64,000 nt of DNA. Origin: Flammula alnicola (taxonomy: Eukaryota; Basidiomycota; Agaricomycetes; Agaricales; Strophariaceae). Of this stretch, positions 48,001 through 58,235 are shown one piece after another. Under the pieces are notes generated by a model. That model saw nothing but the letters and a program-made list of their open reading frames with translations. It was not told where the DNA came from and searched no databases. The stretch is from the NCBI GenBank assembly GCA_015499995.1, contig JADNRV010000002.1, forward strand, positions 1,054,001-1,118,000, given 5' to 3'. Position numbers and translations under genes: made by a program. The first letter of the stretch is position 1. Every line of letters starts with the position of its first letter.

Positions 48001-49352
48001 TCCTACATTTGCTGGCGGCTGCACTGTGTGCACTGCGTCCTTCGATGGCCTGTTCTTGTACAACGCCGTACGCCGAATGTCGTCGACCAGATCACCAATA
48101 GCATCTTCGAGTGGGGGGCTTGCCTGGAAATAAACCTTGGGCGCGAGGCCTAGGTCCTTGCCCGTCTTGGCGGCTTCGAGGTAGGTCTTCCACAGTTCCG
48201 GATCGCAGCTCTCGAGGTACTTTGTGACGTCCAAGTAGCACGCCGTCAGCGCGGACTTCTTGTTCGTGGCTGAGCCCAGGCCGATACGCCGGCCACCAAC
48301 GGTCATGACGGCCTCCCAGCGCCCGTCGTGCGTATTGACGTAGTCGATGTCGGGAGAGGAAAACTTGTATCGTCGACAGTAGTAGTCCATGAAGTTGCGT
48401 GCTTGCTCGTATCCGACGGATGTCCCATCCGAAAGCGTCTCTGATGCTGCCTTATCCGACTTGATGGGCATGATCTTTTTAGGATTGTCGAGCTGAAGGA
48501 CGATAAGCTTGTTATTACATGCAGAGGAATAAGATGGGACGTACAACACCCAGCTCTTGCAATTGATAGACTGCAGAAAGAGCTGCTAGATTTATAGACT
48601 GCTTCTTTTCTGGATGATCTGCAATGCCAATGATGGGAGGTTCGATGTTAATCTGAACAGTAGTCCTGAATAATAATGAAAGGTAGCATATGAAAACACA
48701 TTCCAGAAGGGAATGAAAGCGTTACAACTTACCTGTGGACTTGCATCCTGTGGTTCCCATCCATCACCGTGCCATAGGTGGTAACATAGTGGGGCAGCTC
48801 CCCTTTGACAGTCATATAGAAATTGTTTAAAGTGCCTTTGGGCGCCTCGCGGACAAGTGGTTTCAATGGTATAGGCGACTTGTTATGCTCTTGCTCGATA
48901 TATTTTTCGTCATGGAGCGGACCCTCAAGCAAGTCCTTCGAAGGCGGATACGCACCGCCAGGCCCGCCTTTCTTACCACGTCTTGCGCTGCCCCGCATGC
49001 CCCGCGATGAAGATGCGCCCACGCCATGGTAGTTATGAGAATGCGAAAAGGACGAAGATGGGCCAGGCTCGGCTGAGCGATGGGGGTGCTTGCGAGGATG
49101 CGACGCCATGGGGAATGGTTTCTTAGTTTGGCTGGTGGTTGAAGAGAAGGGAGATGGGTCGCCGGATTGGTTTGCTGCACGAGCGAGCTTTGTGGGAGGA
49201 GGAGGAGGGGGAGCAAGGGTGGTAGCGGTCGCTTGTTGGGAAAACGAGCGCTTGATGCCCGGTCGTGGGTCGGAATTGGAAAGAGCCCTTTTAGCGGGGT
49301 CGAGTTGCATGAGGAGGCTACGCCTATGCCGAAGAAAGAGAGCAAGTCTCAT
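45098..49352 (-). CDS. DExH-box RNA helicase, DHX9/DHX36-like
   Basis: ATP-dependent RNA helicase of the DEAH/RHA group. The N-terminus is Ser/Gly-rich with a GSARRGKKGGPGGAYPP patch. Two dsRNA-binding-like segments follow (LNNFYMTVKGELPHYVTTYG; ARNFMDYYCRRYKFSSPDID). The helicase core is in one exon: AATGSGKTTQIPQLILDD (motif I), IICTQPRR-type CTQPRRLAAISVA (Ia), DEVHERD (II), MSATIDP (III), NIAETSITIPDVVYVIDT (V), QRAGRAGR (VI). Then HA2 and OB-fold (YILFGAYNVEVVERG; CDDWLPIMGD; EACMLRVFEGITMSR). Ends TPSRFQRRF, TAA or stop at 45098. Near 45563 the frame shifts by one base between VVERG and MECDDWLP, at a GG where GGG would restore it. ATG 49352 gives MRLALFLRHRRSLLMQ; MASHPRKHPHRS further in is a possible start. 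Confidence 0.88.
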
Positions 49353-49457
49353 ACGTTTCTCGCCGTCTTTTCCAAAAAGCGTTGAATGCTCAAACTAGTG
49401 AACTAGTGACAGCGTACAAAAATTATGCATTCGGCTATTTCCGTGGGTTCAATAATA

Positions 49458-49999
49458 TTAGAGTCTGTTCGGATACCAAAATACAGGAGTATTTTGATTT
49501 TTGATGGCAGACGGTGTTATTCCCACAAGCCCAAATCGAGTAGATGACTGAATTCGGCCTAGGGCGTGACAGGTTCGAGTTAGGGCACAATTACGTGCGG
49601 CTGTTGTCCGTGGTCCCGACGTTCCCTGGAAATTGCCCGCCAATTGCCCCGCCGTCCGCGGCCCTCATCCCGCTTTGTAAATCAAACATAATTTGGATAT
49701 AATTACAAAGAAATAACTATGAGGAGAATTTATATTTTATAGTACAAGTGTGATTATACTAGTCCGCCAGATTTTAGGCAAGAACTACACCTTCGGGATA
49801 AAGCTCGCCGTCACCAACAATGAGCTCAGAGGGCTTGGGGCTGCTTGGGGACAAACAGAATGATGTGACGTGGCATGAGGCGCTAGGCCGAATTCAGTCA
49901 TATATACTCTCATATACTCGATTTGGGTTTGTGGGAATAATATCGTCTGCCATCAAAAATCACAATATGCCCGTATTTTGGTATCCGAACAGACTCTTA
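49458..49999. mobile_element. Tourist/PIF-Harbinger-like MITE with TTA duplication
   Basis: Element 49461-49996 (536 bp). Its ends read GAGTCTGTTCGGATACCAAA on both strands, and the inverted match runs on for about 110 bp with small differences (GATTTTTGATGGCAGACG, TTATTCCCACAA, CCCAAATCGAGTA, GACTGAATTCGGCCTAG), the right arm having an extra short AT insertion. TTA flanks both ends (49458-49460, 49997-49999). A 3-bp TTA duplication and GAGTCTGTTCGG termini are those of Tourist-like PIF/Harbinger MITEs. The centre has no transposase. The right end lies 5 bp from the stop codon of JAC1. Confidence 0.85.
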
Positions 50000-50004
50000 C
50001 ATGT

Positions 50005-50838
50005 CTACGTATTGTTGTCCATCCACCTCTTGGCTGCCCTATGTATACCGTCCAAATATCGTAGTCTAATGGTAGCCGACTTGACTTGCGGCCAGTCCTG
50101 CTGCTCAACTAATTTCGTGATTTCATCGATTGTCCGTTTAATGTCCTCTGGAATAAAAGCTTAAACGGCCTGCACCTTGACACTAAGGGAAAAGGACATA
50201 CGTTGATTACTGTCTACGAGTTTCTCGATGGTGTCTCTATTTTCAGGTATCGCGTCGTCGATGGTTTCTCTAGCCTCCATGATCTCCATCATGAATTCCA
50301 TATCTTCCACCTGGTCGCTCTCTGACATCTGTAAGCCATGCTGTTCTAGGATATATTCCGCACGCGAGAGAGGATGCAGAAGACACTGGTAGGCCTGGTT
50401 GATACGCGACGAGAGGGTATGCGCGAGGTCTCCTTCTTTCTATTCTCCAGATAAACAACTAGAACGAAAAATAAAAATAGACATTGGACACACGGGCGAT
50501 TTTGAAGCCCAGGCGTCTGGATGACATGCAGCCTGGGCTTCTAGGAAGCGTTTCTTGAGGGTATGGAGATCTAGCACGAAAGGGTTGGGTTCAGATGGGA
50601 GGCCAAAGAGGTCATGATGGGAGATATTCGGCGGTAGTGGATGGATTGACCAGCAAACTGTGCAGGCGGGTAGATTGGAAGGCAGCGGGCGTGAGCATGA
50701 CGGACAACGCGGCGTTGACGGTTTTGTTGAAAGGAGACGGAGATTTGTCCGACGAGGAGCAGTGTGGGTGTGCAGACGGGTGCTAGGTCCAGATCGAAAG
50801 GCGCGTTTGAATATTGAAATGGGTCGGAACAGAAACAT
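50005..50838 (-). CDS. JAC1: Mitochondrial J-protein cochaperone Jac1/HSCB
   Basis: Cochaperone that brings the Fe-S scaffold Isu1 to Ssq1-type Hsp70. The presequence MFLFRPISIFKRAFRSGPST is Arg-rich without acids. A zinc-binding CPSCSRPLPSNLPACTVC motif follows, as in human HSCB (absent from yeast Jac1). The J domain is divergent: HHDLFGLPSEPNPFVLDLHT, LKKRFLEAQAACHPDAWA, where HPD is the essential tripeptide; then SSRINQAYQCLLHPLSRAEY. The C-terminal Isu-binding helices include DQVEDMEFMMEIMEAREAI-like residues and IKRTIDEITKLVEQQDWPQV, ending RAAKRWMDNNT with TAG at 50007-50005. Two introns. A longer frame reaching 51030 would cross the divergent promoter and is not used. A MITE begins 5 bp downstream. 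Confidence 0.93.
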
Positions 50839-50965
50839 GGTCGGTAAAATGACGTAAAGACAAATTTGGAGACTATAATACTTACATGAAGTCACGTTTC
50901 GTAGCGACGACGTAGACTCTACAGTCATTGTCAAGGCGCCATGTCCTGACCCTTTCCCTATTCCC

Positions 50966-52605
50966 ATGGACGACACCTCGCCACCAGAGCTCGTCGCGTC
51001 CCCCTCCAATATCGCCGACTTTCCTGTCAACCCTCAGGGGCCTCCAAGTCCTCTCGCCCTTGTCCAGGATGTCCCAGAGGCTGCAGACCAAGCTCGTCAG
51101 AGATTTGCAAAGAAATCCTGTTTCTCTCGATTCTTCTCTCTTTCTAACCTTCAGCGCACCTCTGTCTCTCCTTCTGACCTTTCTGGACAGCACGGAACGT
51201 CGTCTTCTTCACCAGACGAGTTGTCGACACCATCGCCCCCGTCGGAAGAATCACCTCTTGTACAGCAATTTGTGGCTTCCGACTTCACTCCAATCAGCTT
51301 GGACAATTCTTCTCTCGTTGGCCAGGATATATATACCGACCGCTATGAATGGGCCATTCTCTACGAGAACCAGAGAGGGTCAGTCCTGTCATCACCTCTG
51401 CGCCACCCAACATTAATGCTCAAAAAACACCGCCTCCCAACAGCCTAACCGTATTTTCCACACCCTACTACTCTAGCCTGTCGCTCCTTCCCTCTGACCC
51501 TTCTCCTTTCACCCTCCCACACGCCTCTCTGAAACGCTCCAAGCAGCCTCCTATATCCCTAGATAACTATCCCCTTCCGGACGGGAACTGGAACTGGGTC
51601 TCCCGCTGCTGGATGATCGACATGCGCACAGACACGGGCGAGGTGCAACACGATGGCTTTGAGTACAACTGGATCTTCCGTCGCCACAAATGGCGCGCCC
51701 AAATCGGGTCGTTCAATGCTGGCGGCTGGGTCAGGCGCCGCCGTTGGGTGCGCTTAATGGTGCGCCCCGCCAAGCTGAAGGTGGAGGTGGCGGATAGCCG
51801 GGGCGCGTCCCCTGGTGGTGGTCCGAGTTTTAGAGATTCGGTTGTTAAGAGGAAGAGCCGGCAGTCGATGGCGTCGACTTTCCCTCCGTCCGTTAGTACG
51901 CGACTGACGGACGCCAGCGTTGATTGGACTCAAATTAACCCGGACGAGGTGTGGTTAGGTGAACCGGACGAAGATTGGCGGCGCTGTCGTAATTTGGTGA
52001 AGAAATTTGCACGAGATGGGCAGAAACTTGATCTGTGGAGACTCTGGTTTGGGTCTTATCATCCGGAGCATAAGGACAAGTTCTTGGACCCAGAGGAGAA
52101 GGGCAAGAAGAGAGAGAAACAGTGGACAGAGGATGAAGGACCGTTGCCTTCAGAATTGACCGCTGCAGACTTACTCTCAAGAGAGTACGTCTCGATAGCT
52201 CCTAGACAGCACGTTGTCGATGTCCTGCGCAGACACGTACGTCTTTTACTGCCTCATGACTCTGCTCAATTTATGTGGACGTTTACTGACGATCATATAC
52301 AGGGCCAACACATGCTCCATCTCTTTGTGTTCCCTGAATCGCGTGTCCAATTTCTCAAACTCTTAGGACAGGCAGGATTATTGCCCGAGGTGAACGTAGG
52401 GCTCGGGATAAACTTTGGGTCGACCGAGATCGAGTTTTGGAGCTATGCAAGTGGGTTGGGGGATGTTGCAGGTGCTGATCAGTTCCTCAAGCCCCCAGCA
52501 TCGTCATCGAAAGCTTCGTCCATCTCCAGCGAGAAGAAGGCAGAGTCTAAATCTGCCGCGTCCAAGGTCGTTGAGCCTCAGGCAGAGACGAATCCTGCTG
52601 CCTGA
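50966..52605 (+). CDS. Dysferlin-domain (Pex24/peroxin-type) protein
   Basis: Starts MDDTSPPELVASPSNIADFP; a disordered Ser/Pro stretch leads to IYTDRYEWAILYENQRG, the beginning of the domain. One intron (51378-51444) joins ENQRG to LTVFSTPYYSSLSLLPSD. The DysF core is DGNWNWVSRCWMIDMRTDTG, HDGFEYNWIFRRHKWRAQIG and GGWVRRRRWVRLMVRPAK, matching the dysfN/dysfC pattern of Pex23/Pex30, Spo73 and ferlins. A second intron precedes GQHMLHLFVFPESRVQFLKL. The tail is Ser/Lys-rich and ends in ETNPAA. No convincing membrane span, so it is nearer the soluble Spo73/Mug65-like proteins than Pex30. Divergent from JAC1 across 127 bp. Confidence 0.82.
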
Positions 52606-52993
52606 TTCAAGTTTGATACAAGCTTGATTGGCTATTTTTACTATTTTTAATCTGGGTTTTATGGCACTGCATAGTACAGTTTATACCCTCATCTCCTCCC
52701 CCCTCTTCTGCGACAACTTTCGGACACTATCTTTGAGTTTGAATACCCTTCCTAACGGATCCAGTTTCTTGTTGATGCTCGGCGCTCAGTAATTAGCGCC
52801 TATTTTCAATTTGGCACGTTGTAGGACTATATAAAATAAGCATTGAATGATGTCAATTATCACATGAGAGCTGTCACCATCGTGATTACTTATAACATGC
52901 CATGCATTGCAGAAGACGACAATTTGAACCGCTTGTGATCACCGATAGCCCTGTTGTACCGCGCAATGCCATTTTAATCAATCTTTCTAAAGT
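52606..52993. other. Spacer between two plus-strand genes
   Basis: About 390 bases: 3' UTR of the dysferlin-domain gene and promoter of the TMEM135-like gene. Nothing else seen. Confidence 0.4.
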
Positions 52994-55258
52994 ATGGATG
53001 GTCCAACCCCCACGGCCAGCGATAAATCCCCGCGTGAGGGCGCCCAGTCGTCGTCGACAACAGCGACAAGCCCCTTTTCATCATCGTCATGGCTTAACCG
53101 CATCCCTACACTCTCCGACGACCCAACGCACCCCGCACAGATCGCCCTGCGTACGTACGCGCTGGCCCTCTCGCTCTCTTTAGGCCCATCCCTTGTGCCC
53201 TTCGTCGCTGCTCTCCTATTTCCAAGCTCGAAAGGACGTGCTCAGGCCAATGGGTCAGCACTAAAGCGCGTCCTGAGGCGCGAACTGGGACATGACGGTT
53301 TCGCGTTTGCGATCACGCTCTCTGTAGCTGGAGGGGCGGCTCTTAGGAAGTATTTATGGCCCTTCCTTCTGAAAAATCAACAACAAGAACAGCTATATCG
53401 AGTTGAAGATGAATCGGCTGAGGATTGGGCCCAATGGCAGGACAAAAAGGTACGAGCGCCAGGCTTGTTGGACGATTCGAATGCTGGTTTAATCTCGAAA
53501 ACTATTCTGAAGGGCATCTTCGACCGCCTAAGGAGTGGGTTGTTGGGGCTGACGCTGGGGCAGCAGACTTTCCTGTCGAACGTTATCTCTTCGACAGCAG
53601 GCATCCTCCTCATCCAAGCAGGCAGGGAACGAACCAGGCAGATGCAAGCTGCACGCAGGGCAGCAGCGTCAGCGGCGCCCCGTGCTGTGAATCTAACGTC
53701 TCCGACCTTGGACCTAACGCTTCTCCTCTTGGTGCGAGCGGTGGACTCGATCGTGCAGACGTTCATCTTGCAGAAGCCTGTTCCTGCTAGGTCGGGGTCG
53801 CGAAACGGTCGCAATGCCGAGCATACTGCTGAACCGAAGCTCGTGCACGACAGGTTGGCGGAGGAGAAGGTTCGGAGAGAGAATAAAATGCGGCAGCTGT
53901 GGACGTCGCAGGTCGATGCGTTTGTATTTTGGGCTTGCAGTGCGAGGTGCGTATTGTTGCCTCCTCTTTATTCGTTGACCCTTCTTGTTGACCTAACATG
54001 GATGTTCAGGATAATGTGGTGTTTCTTCTACGAGCCTCAGCGGTGTGTTCATAATTTTTCTGAAATATTCTTGCCATCTTACGCATCACTTTGTAATTTA
54101 TAGACTTCCTCGATCGTATGTGAAATGGATTAATACACTTGCCAATCTCGACGGACGGATCGTAACTGTCCTTCAGCACGTCCGAGCTGGCACATGGTCT
54201 TACCTTACCGGCTCGACCCTACATGGCCGTCTCCTGCAAGGCAGCGCACAGGATCTGGGATTGCCTCCGGCTTGGGGTGACCCAAGTGCCCTTCCCGCTT
54301 ATGGAGGGGCTGTCGCGAACGAGGTGTGGAAAAATCTCGGCGTAAAGAATCGACGAGGTGTGGGTGGTATTCCTTGTGAAATCCTCCATCAGGAGGTAGG
54401 CTCAAGCCTTGGACTCACGGGCAGCTGCACGGTGAATGCGAGTCTGAGGGTGTTGAAGGGCTTCGCGGAGGCTCTTGCCATCTATCTTCCTGTCGGTCTC
54501 TAATTTTTGTTTCCCTCTACTAAAATCACGTAACTAACACATCGGTGCCTTTACTCTAGGTACATTTCCTGCCCGTCTTGCTGACGCGCCCTCAAACACT
54601 AGCGCGACCCCACCGGCTGCTGGAAACACTCATGGGAGCACTCAGAAGCGCGACCTTCCTATCCTCGTTCATCGGGCTGTACTGGTACACCGTGTGCCTC
54701 ACCCGCACGCTCGTGCTGGCCCGACTCTTCCCATTCATTTCGCATGATTTCTGGGACGGACCTTTCGGATGCGTCATGGCCGGATGTCTGATGTGCGGTA
54801 GCAGCATATGGATTGAAAATGGGCGCAGAAGAGGCGAAATGGCGCTTTATGTCCTTCCCCGCGCGGTTAGAGCGTGCTTGCCCCATGCCTCGGTGAACAG
54901 TGGAAATAGAGCTGTGAGATTTGCCGAACGGTGTGTCTTATTCCTCATTCGTTGAAGAGGATAAAATTGACTGATGACTTTTTTTTGTAATCTGCAGACT
55001 GGTGTTTATTCTGTCCTTTTCGGCGCTTTTAACGGCGGCTGCGCACCGTCCAGATTCTCTACGTGGTCTCTCGCGTTGGACGCTGGCGTTTGTAACCAAT
55101 GGACCTAACGCGGGTTTCTGGAAACGCAGGCGACGAGATCCCAGCGTGCCACCAACTCCCAGTCTCCCGCCTACCCCTTTCCCCCCACTTTCTGACGCAG
55201 ACACACGTCTACCGAATGATAATGAGGTTCGTGGACATACCCCCAAGTTATCTAATTA
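52994..55258 (+). CDS. TMEM135-like membrane protein (PMP52 type)
   Basis: Multi-pass protein resembling TMEM135/PMP52, linked to peroxisomes and mitochondrial dynamics in animals. Reads MDGPTPTASDKSPREGAQSS, then AQIALRTYALALSLSLGPSL, FAFAITLSVAGGAALRKYLW, GLTLGQQTFLSNVISSTAGI and DLTLLLLVRAVDSIVQTFIL. After introns: VDAFVFWACSARIMWCFFYE, PRSYVKWINTLANLDGRI, GIPCEILHQEVGSSLGLTGS, YLPVHFLPVLLTRPQTL, GALRSATFLSSFIGLYWYTV and FGCVMAGCLMCGSSIWIENG. The conserved Cys-containing segment before the C-terminal membrane repeats and the Tim17-like Gly-rich repeats fit the family. It ends in a Pro-rich tail, RGHTPKLSN. Same strand as the dysferlin-domain gene, 388 bp downstream. Confidence 0.82.
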
Positions 55259-55490
55259 ACACTATACCCCGCATATAATCAATCAGTCATGAACGTTTCC
55301 GTCACCATAGCTGCAGACGTTGTTTACCCGAGAGACATATCTTCATCTGCTTACATTTACAAAATCTATGTATCTCTGGATGGAGCATTTATTTGTTGGT
55401 TGAAATTTTCATTTTTCTGGGACATTACTTCAAGCATCGAACAGCAATTATTATGCGATTGTGCAGTTTTCTTTTCCTTTTAAATAATCA

Positions 55491-57032
55491 TTACGCGGAC
55501 CAAAGGCTCATCTTGTGGTCGTAAAATGAGCATCCTCCAATAAGGGTTTCGCGGTTCACAAGCGGCGGGGCATAGGACCAGTCAGCGCCATACGCCATCG
55601 ACTCGTGGTCATCATTCCTCTTTATGACCTGAGGTGTGTCAGAGAAAGTCGCCCCATCGCTCGTATCGATGTCGTCGCTCGCGGATCCGAAGCGTACGAC
55701 CTTGAACCCGTCATGCATACATGCAACCAGGAGATCGTGTTTGCGTGTTTCAGATGGATGCCATTTGACACGCCAGGCACCGCCGCCGACATCTACCTCT
55801 GTTATAGGAGAGGATAATTTTCGCCCGTCGAATAGCTTGACGGTATCGTCATAACTGTTTCAAAAGTCAGCATGTTATTGAAGAGATTTTTAAAAGCAAT
55901 TGGTGGATACCTTCCAACCGCCAGGAGATGCTCGACGTGCGGGTGACTTTGGATAGAGGTAACCCCTGCATCGAATCTGTTTATTAGCGATGAGAGGTTG
56001 CCCAGAACTGTTAAGGGAAAAAGCCTGCCTTTTGTTGACAAATGTTGGGTGTGTGAATCCTTGCCGGACATCCCATGATTTGAGCTTCAGGTCGTCGCCG
56101 CCTTTAGTTTTGCAAGACAAAAAAATGTTTGAGTTAATTATTCCAATGACGGTGGGTTGGAAGGAAATGAAGCAGACCTGAATATATGATATTGGTGTCC
56201 CAATAGTTCCAGGCTGCGACCCAGGGTGCGTAGTCATGAGCATGCCATGTCTCTGTAATGCTTAAGCTCGCCCTCTCTGTGGGGCTTAAAATGCACAAGC
56301 TGCCGCTTGACAGCGATGCGACAAGAGAGCCGAGTTCGCTGATGAATATTAATAACAGTTATATTATCAGCATACAGAAAATCAACGATGCAAATCATAC
56401 TTACGTTCCTCCGGATCGCCGATTGGACCAATCGAGAGAGAGAACGAGTGTATCGGAAGGCGCACACCGTACGGAGTCGATTTGTATCAAGGATTGCTGT
56501 AGAAAAAAGTTTCAAAAGGGACATCTTTCATAGAAGGATACCAGAGCGACGATGCCGGGTGCTGACCTCTCGCCATTCGTGGATCGTAATGTTCCCTTCA
56601 GAGTCCGCGATGCCCAGTACGGGAGGAGCGGTACTAGATCTGTGGCACCTTTTCTCTTGTTAAATTTTGCATTCGCTGAAAAGATACAATACATACCACT
56701 TCATGTCCAGGATCGCGGGCAAGTCAAACGACTGTATCCGTTGACTGGGAACAAAAAATGGGACGAAGCAATCTGCAATCGGAACGTATTTCAACGCACA
56801 AGGGCAATCCACCGTCTGGATCCGGTGTCACTTGAAAGACCAGGCAATGTCCTCTTCGCGTCTGGGTGACCCTTGAGCTACTTTCCGCCTCGGAGATCGG
56901 GATCGCCTCCAGTTCGGAGGATTGTTGCTGGTCCACAAGTTTGTAGGTCCCACAAACGAAAATATCTTGAAAATTAGCAGTAGGACAGAACTCCAGACTG
57001 TCGGCAGGCAATACGGTATCAAACGTAGCCAT
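55491..57032 (-). CDS. DPH7: Diphthine methyltransferase DPH7, WD40 protein
   Basis: WD40 protein that demethylates methylated diphthine in the diphthamide pathway on elongation factor 2. Begins MATFDTVLPADSLEFCPTAN, then FQDIFVCGTYKLV, the near-invariant N-terminus of DPH7. WD-type repeats follow across at least six exons; the clearest is SYDDTVKLFDGRKLSSPITE, then VDVGGGAWRVKWHPSETRKH and DLLVACMHDGFKVVRFG, the family box GGGxWRxKWHP. It ends NRETLIGGCSFYDHKMSLWS-A with TAA at 55493-55491. Middle exons are short and their edges are not certain. Confidence 0.88.
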
Positions 57033-57202
57033 CTTTTGATTTTCTAAGTGGTGGAGGGTGCGGAAGAAGATTGCGGCCCGGTGTAATGTACACATAGGTC
57101 CAAGCGCCAAAGTTACTGCGGTCGCGCTCTCTCTATTCAACTACCTCATACCCCCGCCAGTCACTCTTTTCCAATTGCCATCCTCGTTCCTAGACAAAGT
57201 CA

Positions 57203-57992
57203 ATGGATTTCGTTCAGACCTTAGACCCTTCCAAGCTCGTCTTAGCAGGAACAGTACGTCGTGGCCTCAATGTGTCATCAACGTCTAGTAAAGCCATACT
57301 AATGGCGAGCTACGCGTCCTTTTACAGGGCCTCTCTTTCCTTCTTTCAATCACCGCTGCTCCTCCATACAATCTTCCCATATTTCTTTTCGGATGCTATG
57401 CTCAAGAAGCCACGGAGGCAAGCCAGTCAGTACAAATCGTAAGCATTGCCAGAGTTCATCGTATATGAAACTGCTAATTAATGAATTTACCGTTTCTTTT
57501 GACCCGCTTTCTCAGTTCACTGGACTTCTGGGAACCTCTACCGTCTTTGACATAATATGGATGGTTAAGAACGAACAAAATGGCTTCTTTATATTCCTTA
57601 CCGTTTGCCTCCTCCTTCTCAAGGTGCGTCTTCGGCTTGTAATACTCATTTCCCTTACTCAGTGCACTATACACTGGTCAGTTACCTACACTTTTAGCTT
57701 TCGTGATGGCCTTGAGGCAACGTGGAGGACAGTTCGGTGGCCTTGGATCTGCTAATTTGGGTGGTCCTACTGGTGAGCCTACCATATGCGTGCCACTGTC
57801 AGTGTTCTGATATACTGTGTTACTGTAGTTTGGTCAATGCCAGGCGGCTTTACTTCTGGTGGAAGGGAAGGTTATCAGACAGTTGACGAGGAATCCTTTG
57901 TTCGCAATGTCAGGCCAGGACCACCTGTGCCTCATAAACCTGCTGCACCGGCGGACCTACCTGCCGCCCCAGGAGCATATCAATCTGTATAA
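57203..57992 (+). CDS. AGTRAP-like small membrane protein
   Basis: Fungal relative of the type-1 angiotensin II receptor-associated protein family, a small protein with three or four membrane spans. Five exons: MDFVQTLDPSKLVLAGT; GLSFLLSITAAPPYNLPIFL then FGCYAQEATEAS; FTGLLGTSTVFDIIWMVKNE then QNGFFIFLTVCLLLLK; LPTLLAFVMALRQRGGQFGG; and a cytosolic tail WSMPGGFTSGGREGYQTVDE, ending APADLPAAPGAYQSV. The NLPIFLFG and FDIIWM boxes are the family marks. Its role in fungi is not known; an endomembrane location is inferred. Head-to-head with DPH7 (170 bp), tail-to-tail with REV3. Confidence 0.75.
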
Positions 57993-58235
57993 GTGTACAG
58001 TACCGTCATCATCGATTGACCTGTATTGGATCGGACTTCAAACTTCTTGCAAAATACCATGAGTTAATCTCCCGAAGGCAGCCGCCAAACATTTCTCAAC
58101 CTCCGTGCCTCTGGATATTCCTGTTTGACCATGAGTCGAATTATAGACAATCACGCGTGCCCTTGTTTGATGCCCCTTTATCCATTCCCACTCCCGCACT
58201 CATAAATAGGTCCATATGCTCTTTTCGTAATTGAT

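Noticed and set aside
50839..51193. N-terminal extension of JAC1, and a separate minus frame, across the JAC1/dysferlin promoter
   Set aside because: ATG 50838 gives an ideal mitochondrial presequence; the extension would overlap the divergent gene and includes promoter sequence.
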